From Symsagittifera roscoffensis (Eukaryota > Xenacoelomorpha > Acoela > Convolutidae): a DNA stretch of 64,000 nt. The notes beneath the pieces are model-generated. The model worked only from the letters and a program-made list of their open reading frames with translations. It made no database searches and was not told the DNA's origin. A program made the position numbers and the translations under genes. Positions 23,031 to 34,545 of this stretch are shown here, one piece after another. The stretch lies in the NCBI RefSeq assembly GCF_963678635.1, contig NC_087066.1, positions 49,161,581 through 49,225,580 on the forward strand. Reading direction: 5' to 3'. The first letter of the stretch is position 1. Each line of letters opens with the position of its first letter.

Positions 23031-23399
23031 TGTAACGAGTAAATTTTCAAAGTAACTTGATTTAAAACTGAATAGAAAGAAATGAATGGTTCCGATTGAT
23101 TGTATATGTCTGCAAAAGAAAGCGTTGTATTTATTTTAATTTATATACACATGTACTTTATATCGCAAAGATATTGGATTGCCATTTGGTTCAAATGGAT
23201 AAGTATTTTGTGCATGAACAATTGATAAGAATTTTAATGGGTGTTAAAGGTCACAATGTTTAAACGTTGTTTTTGATACAAGCTATTTGTTTGAATGCAA
23301 TATAGATAAACATAGAATACAACACAAGGTAACATAAGTATTTTACACGCCCTCCCTTATTAAACTGATCAAAAACTACATAGGAGGTCTTGAAATTTC

Positions 23400-24119
23400 T
23401 AATTTTAGAAGAATACAATTCATTTCAGTTCCATTTCTTTCCGCGTTACCTTTGTCCTTTTTTTCCAAATTCACTTCAAAAAGGCCTTGTTATATTATTG
23501 CCGGATATTCCAATTACGAAAGAACCATTTTTTATGAAACCGTTCACAGTAATTTTGTAGCAATAATTAACGAAGAAAAAAGTTTCAAATCTGATGAGTG
23601 GACTTGTACACATCACATTATGATTCCCAATTTTTTTTTTACATTTATTCAATAAACTTTCCTTAAAAAAGTCAAAGAAAGACAAAGAACTGAATATAAA
23701 GTATTTGAGTTACCTTACAAATTCTGGTAAATATACGGATCCTGACGAGCCTCTTGCTCTTCAGGTTGATATTTCAACTTTATCAAAACCAGTAAAAAAA
23801 AATTTTGTATAAATACGATTGTGATGTAACTCCAATGTGTGAACACCAGTTGGAATACTCTGAAGAAATTGAATTTTTTGATCGTTTATGGGGAATGGAA
23901 CAGATTGAATCACCATCAGTAGTTACCCCGAAAGCTGATCCTTCCCCTGCAGTGTCACCATGGCTTGACGAACCGGGTTGCTCAACTCCAAAGCGTACCC
24001 CTGTGGCTATTGTGAGCAACCACATGGAAAACTTAACGCCTTCTCTCTATCTAGCGCCAAAGAAAAAGCGGAAGCTAACAATAGTAGAGAAAGCGCAGGA
24101 GTATTTAAACCTTATATAA
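23400..24119 (+). pseudogene. Unrecognised plus-strand Polinton ORF
   Basis: The frame 23805-24119 (104 codons) is acidic and proline-rich, then ends in a basic cluster, APKKKRKLTIVEKAQEYL, in which PKKKRK is a classical nuclear-localisation pattern. Upstream, about 23640-23800, plus-strand codons such as NSGKYTDPDEPLALQVDIS continue in another frame, and fragments reach back to about 23400. This is therefore probably the C-terminal part of a longer, broken gene. It has no homologue that I recognise. The direction is the same as the polymerase gene. Confidence 0.4.
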
Positions 24120-25500
24120 CTTTGAAACTGAGGTTGAGTTTTATTGATTTTTGTTTGTTTTTATTGTCTATAATAGTTTAACTTTAAAATTGAGTTTGAG
24201 TTTATATCTTGTGTTTGTTCATTAATTATCAAACGAACGATTGTGTTCCGATTAAAAAATTAGTTTAAAAGCCTTTAAAATTTGAAGTTAAAAAAATCAG
24301 TTAAAAACAAAAAAAATCCCTAAAAATTTTTTCACTAATAGGAGTGAACAGATTAACATTGAAATTGTTATTTACATTAGTGATCTTGAGAAAAAAGTTG
24401 AAAAGGATCCATATATATCCTAATTTTTAGAAAACAAGATAAAAAATATCAATTTCGTTTCTTGAAAAAAAGATAATCAACGTCAAAAAAAACTTTAAAA
24501 AAGTAATTTTGGATGAAAACTTATATTGTCATATGTTTATTCATTTAATTGTCATACAAATTAAGCATAATAGAAAGTAGTATAAAAGATGTTTAAAACC
24601 AACTTTTTGATAAAAATAAATATTTTTTTAATGTTTTTTAGTTAAAAATTTGATTTTTTAATTACAAAAAGGAAAAAAAATACAAAAAATTTTTATTTTT
24701 CTACAAATTGGAGTTACCATATGATCATTGATGCTGTTGTCTCCACAAATGATCATTATGAAAATAATACAAGTATTCATCATCATGCTAAATATTTGAG
24801 AAAATTAATAAAAATCAAATTTTTTAATTGATGACTCATCGTTTTTTCATTTTGCCGAAAAAATTCGATTTTCAAACAGAAGACGCAATTTTTTATTTTA
24901 AGCAAGTGGTGTTATTATGGAAGTGCAATGAGGGGCACGACTAATGAGAATGTGGGAGTAGATGTTTTTTCAATAGTCTTCGAGAAAAACGCTAATCCCC
25001 TTAATCCCCCCTAAAACAACAAACTCATTTTTCTTACAGAAAAGTATTTTTTCTGACTTTTTTTTCATATCGAAAGACAATTGCAACAAATTCATCATGA
25101 AATGGACCGTGCAACCGCTCCGTGATTGACATCAATGATAACAATGCGCCTGGAAAGTTAAAAAACTGTCATTTTTCAGTTTTTGCTTTACTCATTCATC
25201 ATTTCAACTGTTCTTGATACAAATTTTGACATTTTTATAGGATATTCTGTCCCCATGACAATTGGGATATTTAGGATTTATCATGCGTTGTGACATGCTC
25301 AACTTTTATTCGCAATTTCAAAAATTCCATCAATTTAACATTTGAATTGATAAAATATAAAAATATAAAACTAAAACTTTTAATCTTTTTGGATTAAAAT
25401 TTAGCTCAAACTTGGTTGGTTTAGACTATTTTCTATCGTTTGTAATAATTATTAACGTTTCAAACAACAATTTATCTGTTTCGTCCAATCGAATTCAAGT
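24120..25500. other. Very AT-rich interior of the Polinton without genes
   Basis: Long A and T runs, no convincing frame in any direction. It separates the minus-strand block from the polymerase gene. A small frame at 25501-25686 is not supported by any motif. Confidence 0.6.
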
Positions 25501-25739
25501 TTGCCAGTTATGGCGGGAAATTCAAGTCTAATTCAAACTTTGGCGGGAACTTTAATTCCAATTCAAAATTACGCGCGCAAAACACTGCAATTAGTAGACG
25601 AACAGTTACGCTTCCCATTTACTGTTGTTTCTGAGTGTAATTTGAGATCACTTGATTCTTTTTCTTCTTTAAAATCAATAGCTTAATTTATTTCAAAAAA
25701 TGTTCAAATGCAATTTTGTCCACTGAAATATGCAAATAA

Positions 25740-28700
25740 GAGCAATAGAAGTCGCCATGAGCGTGACAAACTTTTTGTTGAAAAAGGGTTTATTGTTGAT
25801 GCAATGAGTGTTCATTCACGGCTCAAATGCTCTCAAATTTACAAAAACATGTTCTTCACACTCATGGTCAGTTGGAGGTGTTTGTGATTATTGTCGTTTG
25901 GGATTTCATTCGCCCAAAAATTTATCAGCTCAATTACTAGCAACCCATGGTCTTCCTGTTATGAGAGCTGTCTGATTTAGCCACTACAAGTGCCGCTGCT
26001 GATGCTGCTCTCGGTGATGTGCATGCTGTCGATGAAGACAAAATCAACGGCACCCGTCTTCAAAACAGTGAGTCTGCTTTTTTCGGTGTTCTTGAGACGT
26101 ATGTGATCGGCGGAAACCAACCCATGGATGAAAATCAGCCGATTGACCTTTTGCAGTTTATGCAAGAGAAAAAAATGAAATTCAAAGGCTCATAATCGAT
26201 CGAGTTGCAGAAGGACCTAGAAAAGTTTAGTTCAGCGCTAATTTAGGTTTGTTAAAACCTAAAGTAATAAATGGTTCTAGTAAAACTGAGCACGACGAGC
26301 GGATTGAAATTTATGCAAACTCTGATATGAAACCTGTGATGAGCTTGGGATTAGAAGATGACAAGTTTTTTGAAATGATCGAAAAAATGCAAGCAGTTTT
26401 AAAGACTTTTGCATCATATGGAAGCGGTTGGGTTTTGCAACACGTAATTCAAATTTTTGTTAAACTTGCAAAGTTTTCACCAATCCGTGGGTCATTTTAT
26501 ATTGACTTGCCTTTTTCGAATTTGAATGTCCCATAATTTGATAAACATTAAATTCACGAAGATAATAATTGCTTCGAACTTTGCTTTACCGCTGCTTATA
26601 GTCTGAAGCATGGTGTTGACCTACTTCTAACTAATCAACAAAAAGCGAACCCAGCAGCTGCGCGGACGCAATCTGATACATACACTGCTGAAAGTGCACA
26701 CAAATTCCAAGGTAATTTTGATTCACCCATGAGTTTCGCTTCAATTGGAAAATTTGAACAACTTAACGACGTGCGGGTAAATGTGTTCCAGTACCACAAG
26801 GGAGATTTGTTGCCTATGTATATATCAAAACGACCAAACCAAGATAACAGCACCCAAACTGAAACATTTGACATGGACCTGCTTCTCTTGTATGAGCCTG
26901 CAAAGCATCACTATGTACTTATAATCGATTTGTTAAAGTTCATCTGTGAAATCAAAGGGTGTAAGTATCGCCCAATTGCACGTTTATGTAGAAATTGCTT
27001 TGACATTAGTTGGAGTGATGAAAATCACGAGCAACACATCCAGTGTTGTAAGGATCATGAACCTGCTCTAGTAGCCATGTTTTCAGCAGAAAAAGGTACC
27101 AACAGATACGAGTTCAAAAACCCCCAGGCCTTGTGGTTTGTACCATTTGTGTTTTATTTTGATATTGAAACATTTCTGAAACCTGTACATTCTTGTCCTG
27201 ATAATCCATCGCGATCATCAACCCGAGTTGTACAAAAACACGAAGCTTGTGGGTATTCATTGGCTGTAATTGAACACGGAAATTCACAGCCCTACTTCTT
27301 TGACTATGACAGCTCTGATCAATGCATGAAAAAGTTTCTCAATCAGTTGCATCAATTGGCGAGAAAAATATATGATGAAAAGCGAAGGTTTCCTCAATTT
27401 CTAGAAAGCCAAGAATCGTTGAATAAAGAAAACACATCAACATGTTGGATTTGTTGTATACATTTTACCAATGAGCACGAAAATTGTCTTGACCATTGCC
27501 ATTTTTCTGGAAAATTTCAGGGATGGGCAAATGAAAAATGCAACCTCGCAAGACGAACTGTAAATTTCACCCCAGTCATTGGAAATAACATCCAGAACTA
27601 TGACCTTCACCACATTTGTCTCGCATTGCAGGAATGCGAGCCAACAAGTACAATGAATGATATACCTAGCACCGAAGAAAAATATATATCGTTAAGCATT
27701 GGAGTCCTAATTAAAACTATAAAAAAGAAGAACGGATCTGATCAAAAAGTTTTTGAATACCTCAGATTTATTGACTCATGCAAGTTTTTGAATTCTTCCC
27801 TGCAAAAGTTGACTGATAGTCTACCAGCGGAAAAAATGTCAATTTTGAACAAGTTGCAAACGAGACGGAGAAGCAACGGTGTCTGATACGACAAAAAGGT
27901 TTCTACCCTTATTCATTCATGGCCAAAACAGAAAAATTTGCAGAAAAAGAACTGCCACCTTTGCAAAATTGGTCCGATTTTTTGAATGGAGGAAAAGTTG
28001 CAGTTTCAAAAGCGGATCTGGAACATGCAAGGAAAGTTTTTAGAGTGTTCAAGTGTCGGAACTTGGAGGATTATCACAACTTGTATCTCAAGTGTGATAC
28101 ACTCCTTCTTTGAAGAATTTCGACAAATTAGTCACCAAACTTATGGCCTGGACTGTGCGCACCATTTTAGTGCTTCAAACTTAGCTGGAGACGCCTTCAA
28201 ACGTATCTGCAAAGACTCGAATGTTCAGCTTTTATCAGACCGCAGGCATCTCGAAGTGGTCGAGAATATGATGCGAGGTGGTACTGCATCCGTTTTTCAA
28301 AAATTCAACAACAAAGATTGCCCTGACTTCAACCCAGATCAACCTAGCACCTACGGGTTTATGATCGATGCAAATAAACTCTATGGCGGCGTCATGCAAA
28401 TGGAGAAATTACTGGTGCGTAACTTTGAGTTAATAGAGCATATAGAAGACGAGGTGATTCTGAACCAAATCCTCAACATGACTGAAGACTCTTTGATTGG
28501 ATTTATATTGGAAGTTGATCTCGAGTACCCAGAAGAACTGCATGACAATCATCAAGATTACCCTTTAGCTCCTACTAAAGAAAATGTACCCCAGGATTGG
28601 TTGAGTCCCTACCAAACAAATTTACTCGAGCAGATGAAAAATCAAGACATTGCAAGACGTTCAATTGGAAAGACCAAAAAGTTACTGCAGACGCTGCATG

Positions 28701-30625
28701 ACAAGTCAAACTATACAATTCATTACAAACTATTGCAATTGTTTGTTAGGTTGGGACTTAAAGTTAAAAAAGTGCACCGTGTGCTGAAGTTTGAACAAAA
28801 AGCATGGTTAGAACCATACATCACACTGAACACGACTAAACGACAACAAGCTAAAAATAAATTTGAGGAGGAATTGTACAAACTAATGAAAATTGTGCTT
28901 ATGAGAAAACATGCGAGTCAAAGCGCAAACAGATGCTTGCTCGGATAGTTAGAGATTATCATGCAGCTTTGCGAGAAATTAGTGCATTCGAATTTAAATC
29001 TTATAAAATCTTTGTAGATAACTTGGCAGCGTTCACTTTGAATCCAACAAAAATCTATTGGGATGTTCCAACAATTGTGGGAGCTAGTGTTCTTGAGTTA
29101 GCAAAGTTTCACATGTATAAATTTCATTACAATATAATGAAACCAAAGTTTGAATGTCAACTACTGTATTCTGATACAGACAGTCTCCTGTACCAAGTCA
29201 AAAGTGAAAATTTGTACAGCGAAATTTCCGAAAAAAGGAAAATTTCGAATGAACTTGACTTGTCAAATTACCCAAAGAACCACCCTCTCTACGACCCGAA
29301 AAACAAAATGTTTTTATATTCCATTTTGTCCAGAAGTAATTAATTTCTATTTGCCTTATTTGTGAGCACGAATTTCAAAAAATTTTGATTTTTTGTGGAT
29401 TTTTTTTTGGAAGGCAATTTTTATTTGTGGGCGAAAAAATGTAATTTCATCAAAAAAAAAAGAAAATTTGAAAAAAACATTTTAGGCGAAAAAGTATAAT
29501 TTTTTTTTGAAAATGTTTATTTTTTTGGTGGGCGAATTTTTTTTTTGGAAAAAATTTTTTTTTTGTTCGAAAAAATTTTCTGGCGAAAAAGTGTTTTTTG
29601 TTTAGAAAAAAAAATTGTGGCCCAATTTAAAAAAAAAAAGGGTCGGCGAAAATTTTTTTGGAAAAAAACTTTTTGTCGGCAAAATTTTTTTTTTTTTTTG
29701 TTTTTTGTCGGGGATTTTTTTTTGTGTTGGTCGATTGTTGATTTTTTTTAATGATGAATAATTTTTAAGGTCAAACCTGGCCTTCATGTCATTTTTTTGT
29801 TGCACCTGGACTTCAAGTTGATGTAGCAGCCACAAAAAAAATCCAATTTTTTTTCACCACACATTAGTAATCATCGTCAAATGGGTTAGTAATCATTGAA
29901 TTATATATTTAGACTGCAGAAAACTGTCAGCCAAACGTGTATCAAAAGCTGCTCAGAAGATGTTGACTCATCAGCGATATCGAGACACTTTGACCTCTGG
30001 CTCGTTATTCAAAACTGAAAACAGTCGAATCGCATCCGAGTCACACAATCTGCAAACTGTGACTTCGACGAAAACGTCGTTATCAGCTTTTGATGACAAA
30101 CGCTACATCCTCGATGATGGTCAGCAGACTCTTCCCTACGGTCACAAAAACATCGTGGGTCAAACTGTGATTGGCATTGATGATAGTGATGTTAACACAG
30201 CCTCTGTTAATTCTGACCCAACTGACAATGACGATTTGGAAAAATGGATGCCATTTTTTGAAGATCGCCAACAGCCAGTGTCGTGCGACTGTGACGATTT
30301 CCTAGATGGGGTGTCTGAAGAATTCGCTAACACTCAAAACTTTGATTGGGACCATCCGGAAATTGATGATAAATACTCTGTGGATAGTTTTGCTGTTGAG
30401 AACACACAACCACATCGCTCGCTTCGACAACTGATGGACCAGGTCAATAGCAGTTGGCAAACTCCAGACCCCGGTCTGATTCGGGCAGCAGAAACCAACG
30501 ACAGTGATATTGATAGCGGGGATATCGCGGATCTGGAGGCCAATACTTCCGACGAGGACGAGTCGTCATTCTTCAACGATTCGTTTTTCGATTACGAAGC
30601 AGTTGAAGTAGAAAAACCAAGGTAA
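25740..30625 (+). pseudogene. polB: Protein-primed DNA polymerase B of the Polinton, broken and interrupted
   Basis: Domains in order: a C2H2-like finger CDYCRLGFHSPKNLSAQLL (25880-25960); the N-terminal region (25980-26536, with TAG at about 26229 where the family has another residue); a stretch to 27886 (TAA at 26534 and 26549) containing exonuclease motif I VFYFDIETFLK and a Cys/His pocket CWICCIHFTNEHENCLDHCH; palm motif A FMIDANKLYGG (28360); motif B, split by a frameshift near 28880 with Glu for the usual Gly (NCAYEK); and motif C LLYSDTDSLLY (29165). About 0.6 kb of T-rich sequence (29345-29920) interrupts the gene. The conserved C-terminal part resumes with LSAKRVSKAAQKML and DDKRYILDDGQQTLPYGHK (29921-30145) and runs into a 155-residue acidic tail. 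The protein replicates Polinton DNA from a terminal protein primer. At least four frameshifts are present. Confidence 0.9.
29345..29920. repeat. T-rich insertion within polB with GGCGAAAA motifs
   Basis: Between motif C and the C-terminal part of the polymerase, the sequence turns into T-rich DNA with many copies of GGCGAAAA and long homopolymers. The GGCGAAAA motif also marks the MITE at 42,181-42,867, so this may be a related insertion that has expanded. It replaces some 30-40 codons of polymerase. An intron is possible in principle (GTGAGC at 29360, TTTAG before 29910) but would not restore the missing codons. Confidence 0.55.
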
Positions 30626-31028
30626 AAAAATCGACGAATAGATTAAAACACAAAAAACACCACATTCACTTTTGGATAGTAAATAAAATTCAGTTATTTA
30701 ATATGAGAATTGTTTGTACATAAAATTTGACCTACCGCTATTCCGTGTTTAGTGTGTTTTTATATGCGAGATTTTGTTCAGTTTTGGAACTCAGTTAATC
30801 TGGGATATAAACAATTTCATTTAAGCGATAGTGTCTTTAGCATACTTTTGGATGTATTTGTATGTAATTTGAGTTTGAATCAAAGTTTTAAGAAGAATTG
30901 AGCAAACAGTCTATAGCGCAGTTAAACACTCCAGCTGGTTTCAGATCGAAGATTTGGCAAATCCTTTCCCGCACCAAACATGTAACCACAACGTTCATTG
31001 GGAATACTCAATAATTTACCGAAGTTTT
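30626..31028. other. Polinton 3' noncoding segment
   Basis: Region between the polymerase stop and the right terminal repeat. No gene or motif is recognised. Confidence 0.5.
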
Positions 31029-31367
31029 ACATGAGGACTATTAGGTATAAAATTATACATGGTGACAATTAGGATTATTACATGGTGACCATTAGGTATA
31101 AAATTATACATGGTGACAATTAGGATTATTACATGGTGACCATTAGGTATAAAATTATACATGGTGACAATTAGGATTATTACATAGTGACCATTAGGTA
31201 TAAAATTATACATGGTGACAATTAGGATGATTACATAGTGACCATTGCTGATCATTTAATACATGTTGACCATTATGATTTATGCCTAATGGTCATCCAT
31301 GTATGACAACACCCCCCCCCCCCGATCCTAACGCACTATATGCATACTACTTATGTATGTATGTATT

Positions 31368-31398
<31 letters not shown>

Positions 31399-31638
31399 TT
31401 ATGTATGTATGTATGTATGTATGTAATTATGTATGTATGTATGTATGTATGTATGTATATATGTATGTATGTATGTATGTATGAATATATGTATTAAGGT
31501 AAGTATGTTTGTATCTATGTACGCATGTATGTATGTGTGTATCGATGTATGTATATATCTTTGTATGTATCTATGTATGTACGTATGCATATATCTATGT
31601 ATGTATGTACGTAAGTATGTATGTATGTATGCCTAACT
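31029..31638 (-). repeat. Polinton right terminal inverted repeat
   Basis: This is the reverse complement of the left terminus. Moving outwards there are four roughly 51-bp minisatellite units (ATTAGGTATAAAATTATACA followed by TGGTGACAATTAGGATTATT), a C-tract at 31311-31323, GCACTATATGCATACTACTT, then imperfect (ATGT)n with the same landmark variants as the left end, ending GCCTAACT at 31638. It is about 120 bp longer than the left repeat because of extra minisatellite units. Confidence 0.88.
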
Positions 31639-32786
31639 GAATAACATTTCAAAGAAGCAGGATAGGCTCAACCGTATGACTGCATTCATCCCAGAGTTCC
31701 CGTATAAAATAGTTTTGTGCTCTATCACTGATGGACGCACAAGAACTCTTTTTTAATAAAGAAGCACAAAACCGACAACTGATGTAGCATAATTGTTTTT
31801 GTAATCGGTTGACTTTTACTGAATCCCATTCTAGTATTATAGTTTGAGTGTTTGAAATTAAAAATACCAAAAAAAATTCCCGTAAAGTTAGATTAAGAGA
31901 CTCAAAAAGTCAGAGTCTCTTTGCAGATTGCTTGCAATTTTTCATTGCTCTTATACATTGGTATGTATTGCTTACATAGCTGTAAACTTTGGAAATTAGA
32001 TGAAAACTCATACGCGTTAAAGTTCTTAAAATGACCTCTGGTATAATTTTTCTCACTTTTTGAACTTTTTTTGCGATGAAAAAACCTGAAGAGTTTATCA
32101 TTTAGGAATCCGGAATGTATGTGCCAGTAAGTAAAATTATCAAAAACTCAACAGACCTTGTTTCAGGTTTTCAAAATTGCGAAATCTAATGGACTGGTCA
32201 CGATGAGTTTTGTCGCAGCCAATAAAAATCGAAAACCAAAAATCAGAACGGCCAAAGGAAACATTGCGAGAAAGTCAAGAAATTGAAATCTACTAACTCG
32301 AATGATCTCTGCTGAAGCGGAGCGCCAAAAACTCTCTGACAATATCAATGAGTGAAGAAGAAGATCTTTTTTTTTCCGGAAAAATGTAAGACCGAGAATT
32401 ATCACGTCCAATTTCAACAACCAATTCCGTGTCCAAATGCGCGAGGTGAACAGGGGTAACTTGTAAATACGTCCACATTTGATCCAGGACCCTTCAAATG
32501 CCAGAGGAAAAGATAATACTCCCAACCTTTCCTTCTGCTGGTGTAGGCGAGGATCGCAAATGAAACAGAAGATTGGACTGATTGAAGCCACTTCTCAAAA
32601 TGATAGCCGATGTTCCCTTGGTAAGAAGAAGGGCATTAGAGGTTGACCCAGCCTTGAGACAACTTAGAATGAGAAAAGATCTGCACAGTTAACAGATTCG
32701 ATGGATCCGTGTGTGGTCAGCAGAAACGCTGCACTCTTGCTTTACACTGAGTTTGCCTTCTCATGGAAGGGAGGGAGCAGAAGAAG
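31632..32786 (+). repeat. Left arm of a long palindrome (fold-back repeat)
   Basis: This segment is repeated in inverted orientation at 33184-34214. Matching landmarks include AGGATAGGCTCAACCGTATG (31660) against CATACGGTTGAGCCTATCCT (34168), and GGATCCGTGTGTGGTCAGCA (32704) against TGCTGACCACACACGGATCC (33246). The outermost shared bases reach into GCCTAACTGA, the tip of the Polinton. A 142-codon minus-strand frame (32163-32591) has a counterpart in the other arm, but neither is recognised. Confidence 0.9.
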
Positions 32787-33183
32787 TTTTGAGCGGTTTT
32801 TGAGCGGTTTTTCTAGATAAAACGCTCAAATCTTGCGCGGTTTTTTTTGGACAAACCGTTCAAAAACCGCTCAAACCGCTCATTTTAAAGCAAGATTTGA
32901 GCGTCATTGTCTAAAAAAAACCGCTCAAACCGCTCAAATCTTGCTTCAAATAAGGTGAAAATTCTCGACTCGGGCATTTACTGCACCGCCTCGAATCCAA
33001 CAAATGCTAGAGCATCTCTAATCAACAGCTTTCCGGTTAGGGTTTCTGACTTGACGTTAATCGCAATTTTAGACGTGACTTTCAGGCGCATTGCTCCTCT
33101 AGAGAATGGACCTATCCTTGGCATTTTCTTCCGTTTTTGTTCAAAACTTCTCGCTCTTGAAGACGTTGCATTGTTTCTCCTCC
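32787..33183. repeat. Palindrome loop with GAGCGG motif cluster
   Basis: The first half (to about 32945) consists of TTTGAGCGG and CCGCTCAAA motifs in both orientations, as at 12,770-12,990. The second half is unique sequence with an open frame in both directions (32907-33227 plus, 32978-33268 minus) but no family motif. Confidence 0.7.
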
Positions 33184-34214
33184 TTCTTCTGCTCCCTCCC
33201 TTCCATGAGAAGGCAAACTCAGTGTAAAGCAAGAGCGCAGCGCTTCTGCTGACCACACACGGATCCATCGAATCTGTTAACTGTGCAGATCTTTTCTCAT
33301 TCTAAGTTGTCTCAAGGCTAGGAGTTTGTACCTCTGGATCAACCTCTAATGCCCTTCTTCTTACCAAGGGAACATCAGCTATCGATTTGAGAAGTGGCTT
33401 CAATCAGTCCAATCTTCTGTTTCATTTGCGATCCTCGCCTACTCCAGCAGAAGGAAAGGTTGGGATTATTATCTTTTCCTCTGGCATTTGAAGGGTCCTG
33501 GATCAAATGTGGACGTATTTACAAGTTACCCCTATTCACATCGCGCATTTGGACACGGAATTGGTTGTTGAAATTGGACGTGATAATTCTCGGTCTTACA
33601 ATTTTCCGGAAAAAAAAAGATCTTCATCTTCACTCATTGATATTGTCAGAGAGTTTTTGGCGCACGGCTTCAGCAAAGAGCATTCGAGTTAGTAGATTTC
33701 AATTTCTTGACTTTAACGCAATGTTTGCTTTGGCCATTCTGATTTTTGGTTTTCAATTTTTATTGGCTGCGACAAAACTGATCGTGACAAAACTGATCGT
33801 GACCGGAGGTCATTTTCAGAACCTTACCGCATATGAGTTTTCATCTAATTTCCAAAGTTTACAGCCATGTAAGCAATGCATACAAATGTTAAAGAGCAAA
33901 GAAAAATTGCAATCAATCTGCAAAGAGGCTCTGGCTTTTTGAGTCTCTTAATCTAACTTTACGGGAATTTTTCTTAGTATTTTTAAATTTGAACACTCAA
34001 ACTATAGTACTAGAATGGGATTCAGTAAAAGTCAACCAATTACAAAAACTATTATGCTGCATCAGTTGTCGGTTTTCTGCTTCTTTATTAAATAAGAGTT
34101 CTTGTGTGTCCATCAGTGATAGAGCACAAAACTATTTTATACGGGACCTCTTGGATGAATGCGTTCATACGGTTGAGCCTATCCTGCTTCCTCGGAATGA
34201 TTTTCAGTTAGGCA
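33184..34214 (-). repeat. Right arm of the long palindrome
   Basis: Inverted copy of 31632-32786, about 120 bp shorter. It has a deletion near 33800-33830, a local 14-bp duplication (AAACTGATCGTGAC, twice at about 33776-33803), and an extra 25 bp near 33322. The outer end reads TTTTCAGTTAGGCAG, sharing CAGTTAGGCA with the Polinton tip. Confidence 0.9.
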
Positions 34215-34382
34215 GTTTTTGCATGACGGATACTAATCATTGAAACAACAGAAAACCCTAAATAAGTCACAAGATCCAAAAACGGAACCTTTTGGAAGCA
34301 GAAAAATAAAGAAAACAACTTCCCTGGATTTATTAGCGATGCCGTCGTCGGGTTTTTTCATCGCGGAGAATCTCAAGAAGGC

Positions 34383-34545
34383 AAGAAAAACAGTGCGCTA
34401 GACTTTTTATAGAAGTTTGCCGCAGAATAATTTCCGCATGATTTTTCTAAAATTCATAGCGATGAAAAGAATTGATACTAATGCTAAACACCAATGCCAA
34501 GTGGGAACCCATGTGCAAACTGACTCTCTGAGTTCAATGAATTTT
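34383..34545 (+). repeat. Direct repeat flanking gypsy remnant 2 (left copy)
   Basis: From CAAGAAAAACAGTGCGCTAG to CTGACTCTCTGAGTTC, this is nearly identical to 39326-39486 in the same orientation, about 4.94 kb away. The gypsy remnant lies between the two. The repeats could be LTR fragments, but the TG...CA ends of an LTR are not visible. Confidence 0.7.

Larger units (their letters stand above)
13964..31638. mobile_element. Polinton/Maverick (adintovirus-like) element, 17.7 kb, degenerate
   Basis: Inverted terminal repeats begin AGTTAGGCATAC at 13964 and end with its complement GCCTAACT at 31638. Between them lie the diagnostic Polinton genes: protein-primed DNA polymerase B (plus strand), a retroviral-like integrase, double-jelly-roll major capsid, penton-like minor capsid and adenain-like protease (minus strand). 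Polintons are self-synthesising DNA transposons of 15-20 kb with AG...CT ends, and this one fits in length, ends and content. A 6-bp target duplication is expected but not seen: the flanks read GTCGTC and GAATAA. Most genes carry stops or frameshifts, so this is an old inactive copy. No Walker-type packaging ATPase was located. Confidence 0.92.

Noticed and set aside
13956-31646. 6-bp target-site duplication of the Polinton
   Set aside because: Flanks GTCGTC and GAATAA (or TTGTCG and TAACAT if two more shared bases are counted) do not match. Later rearrangement is possible, but it cannot be shown.
32163-33942. The paired ORFs of 142 and 182 codons in the palindrome arms
   Set aside because: Differences between the arms change amino acids in both open frames equally, and no family motif is seen, so a protein-coding role is not supported.
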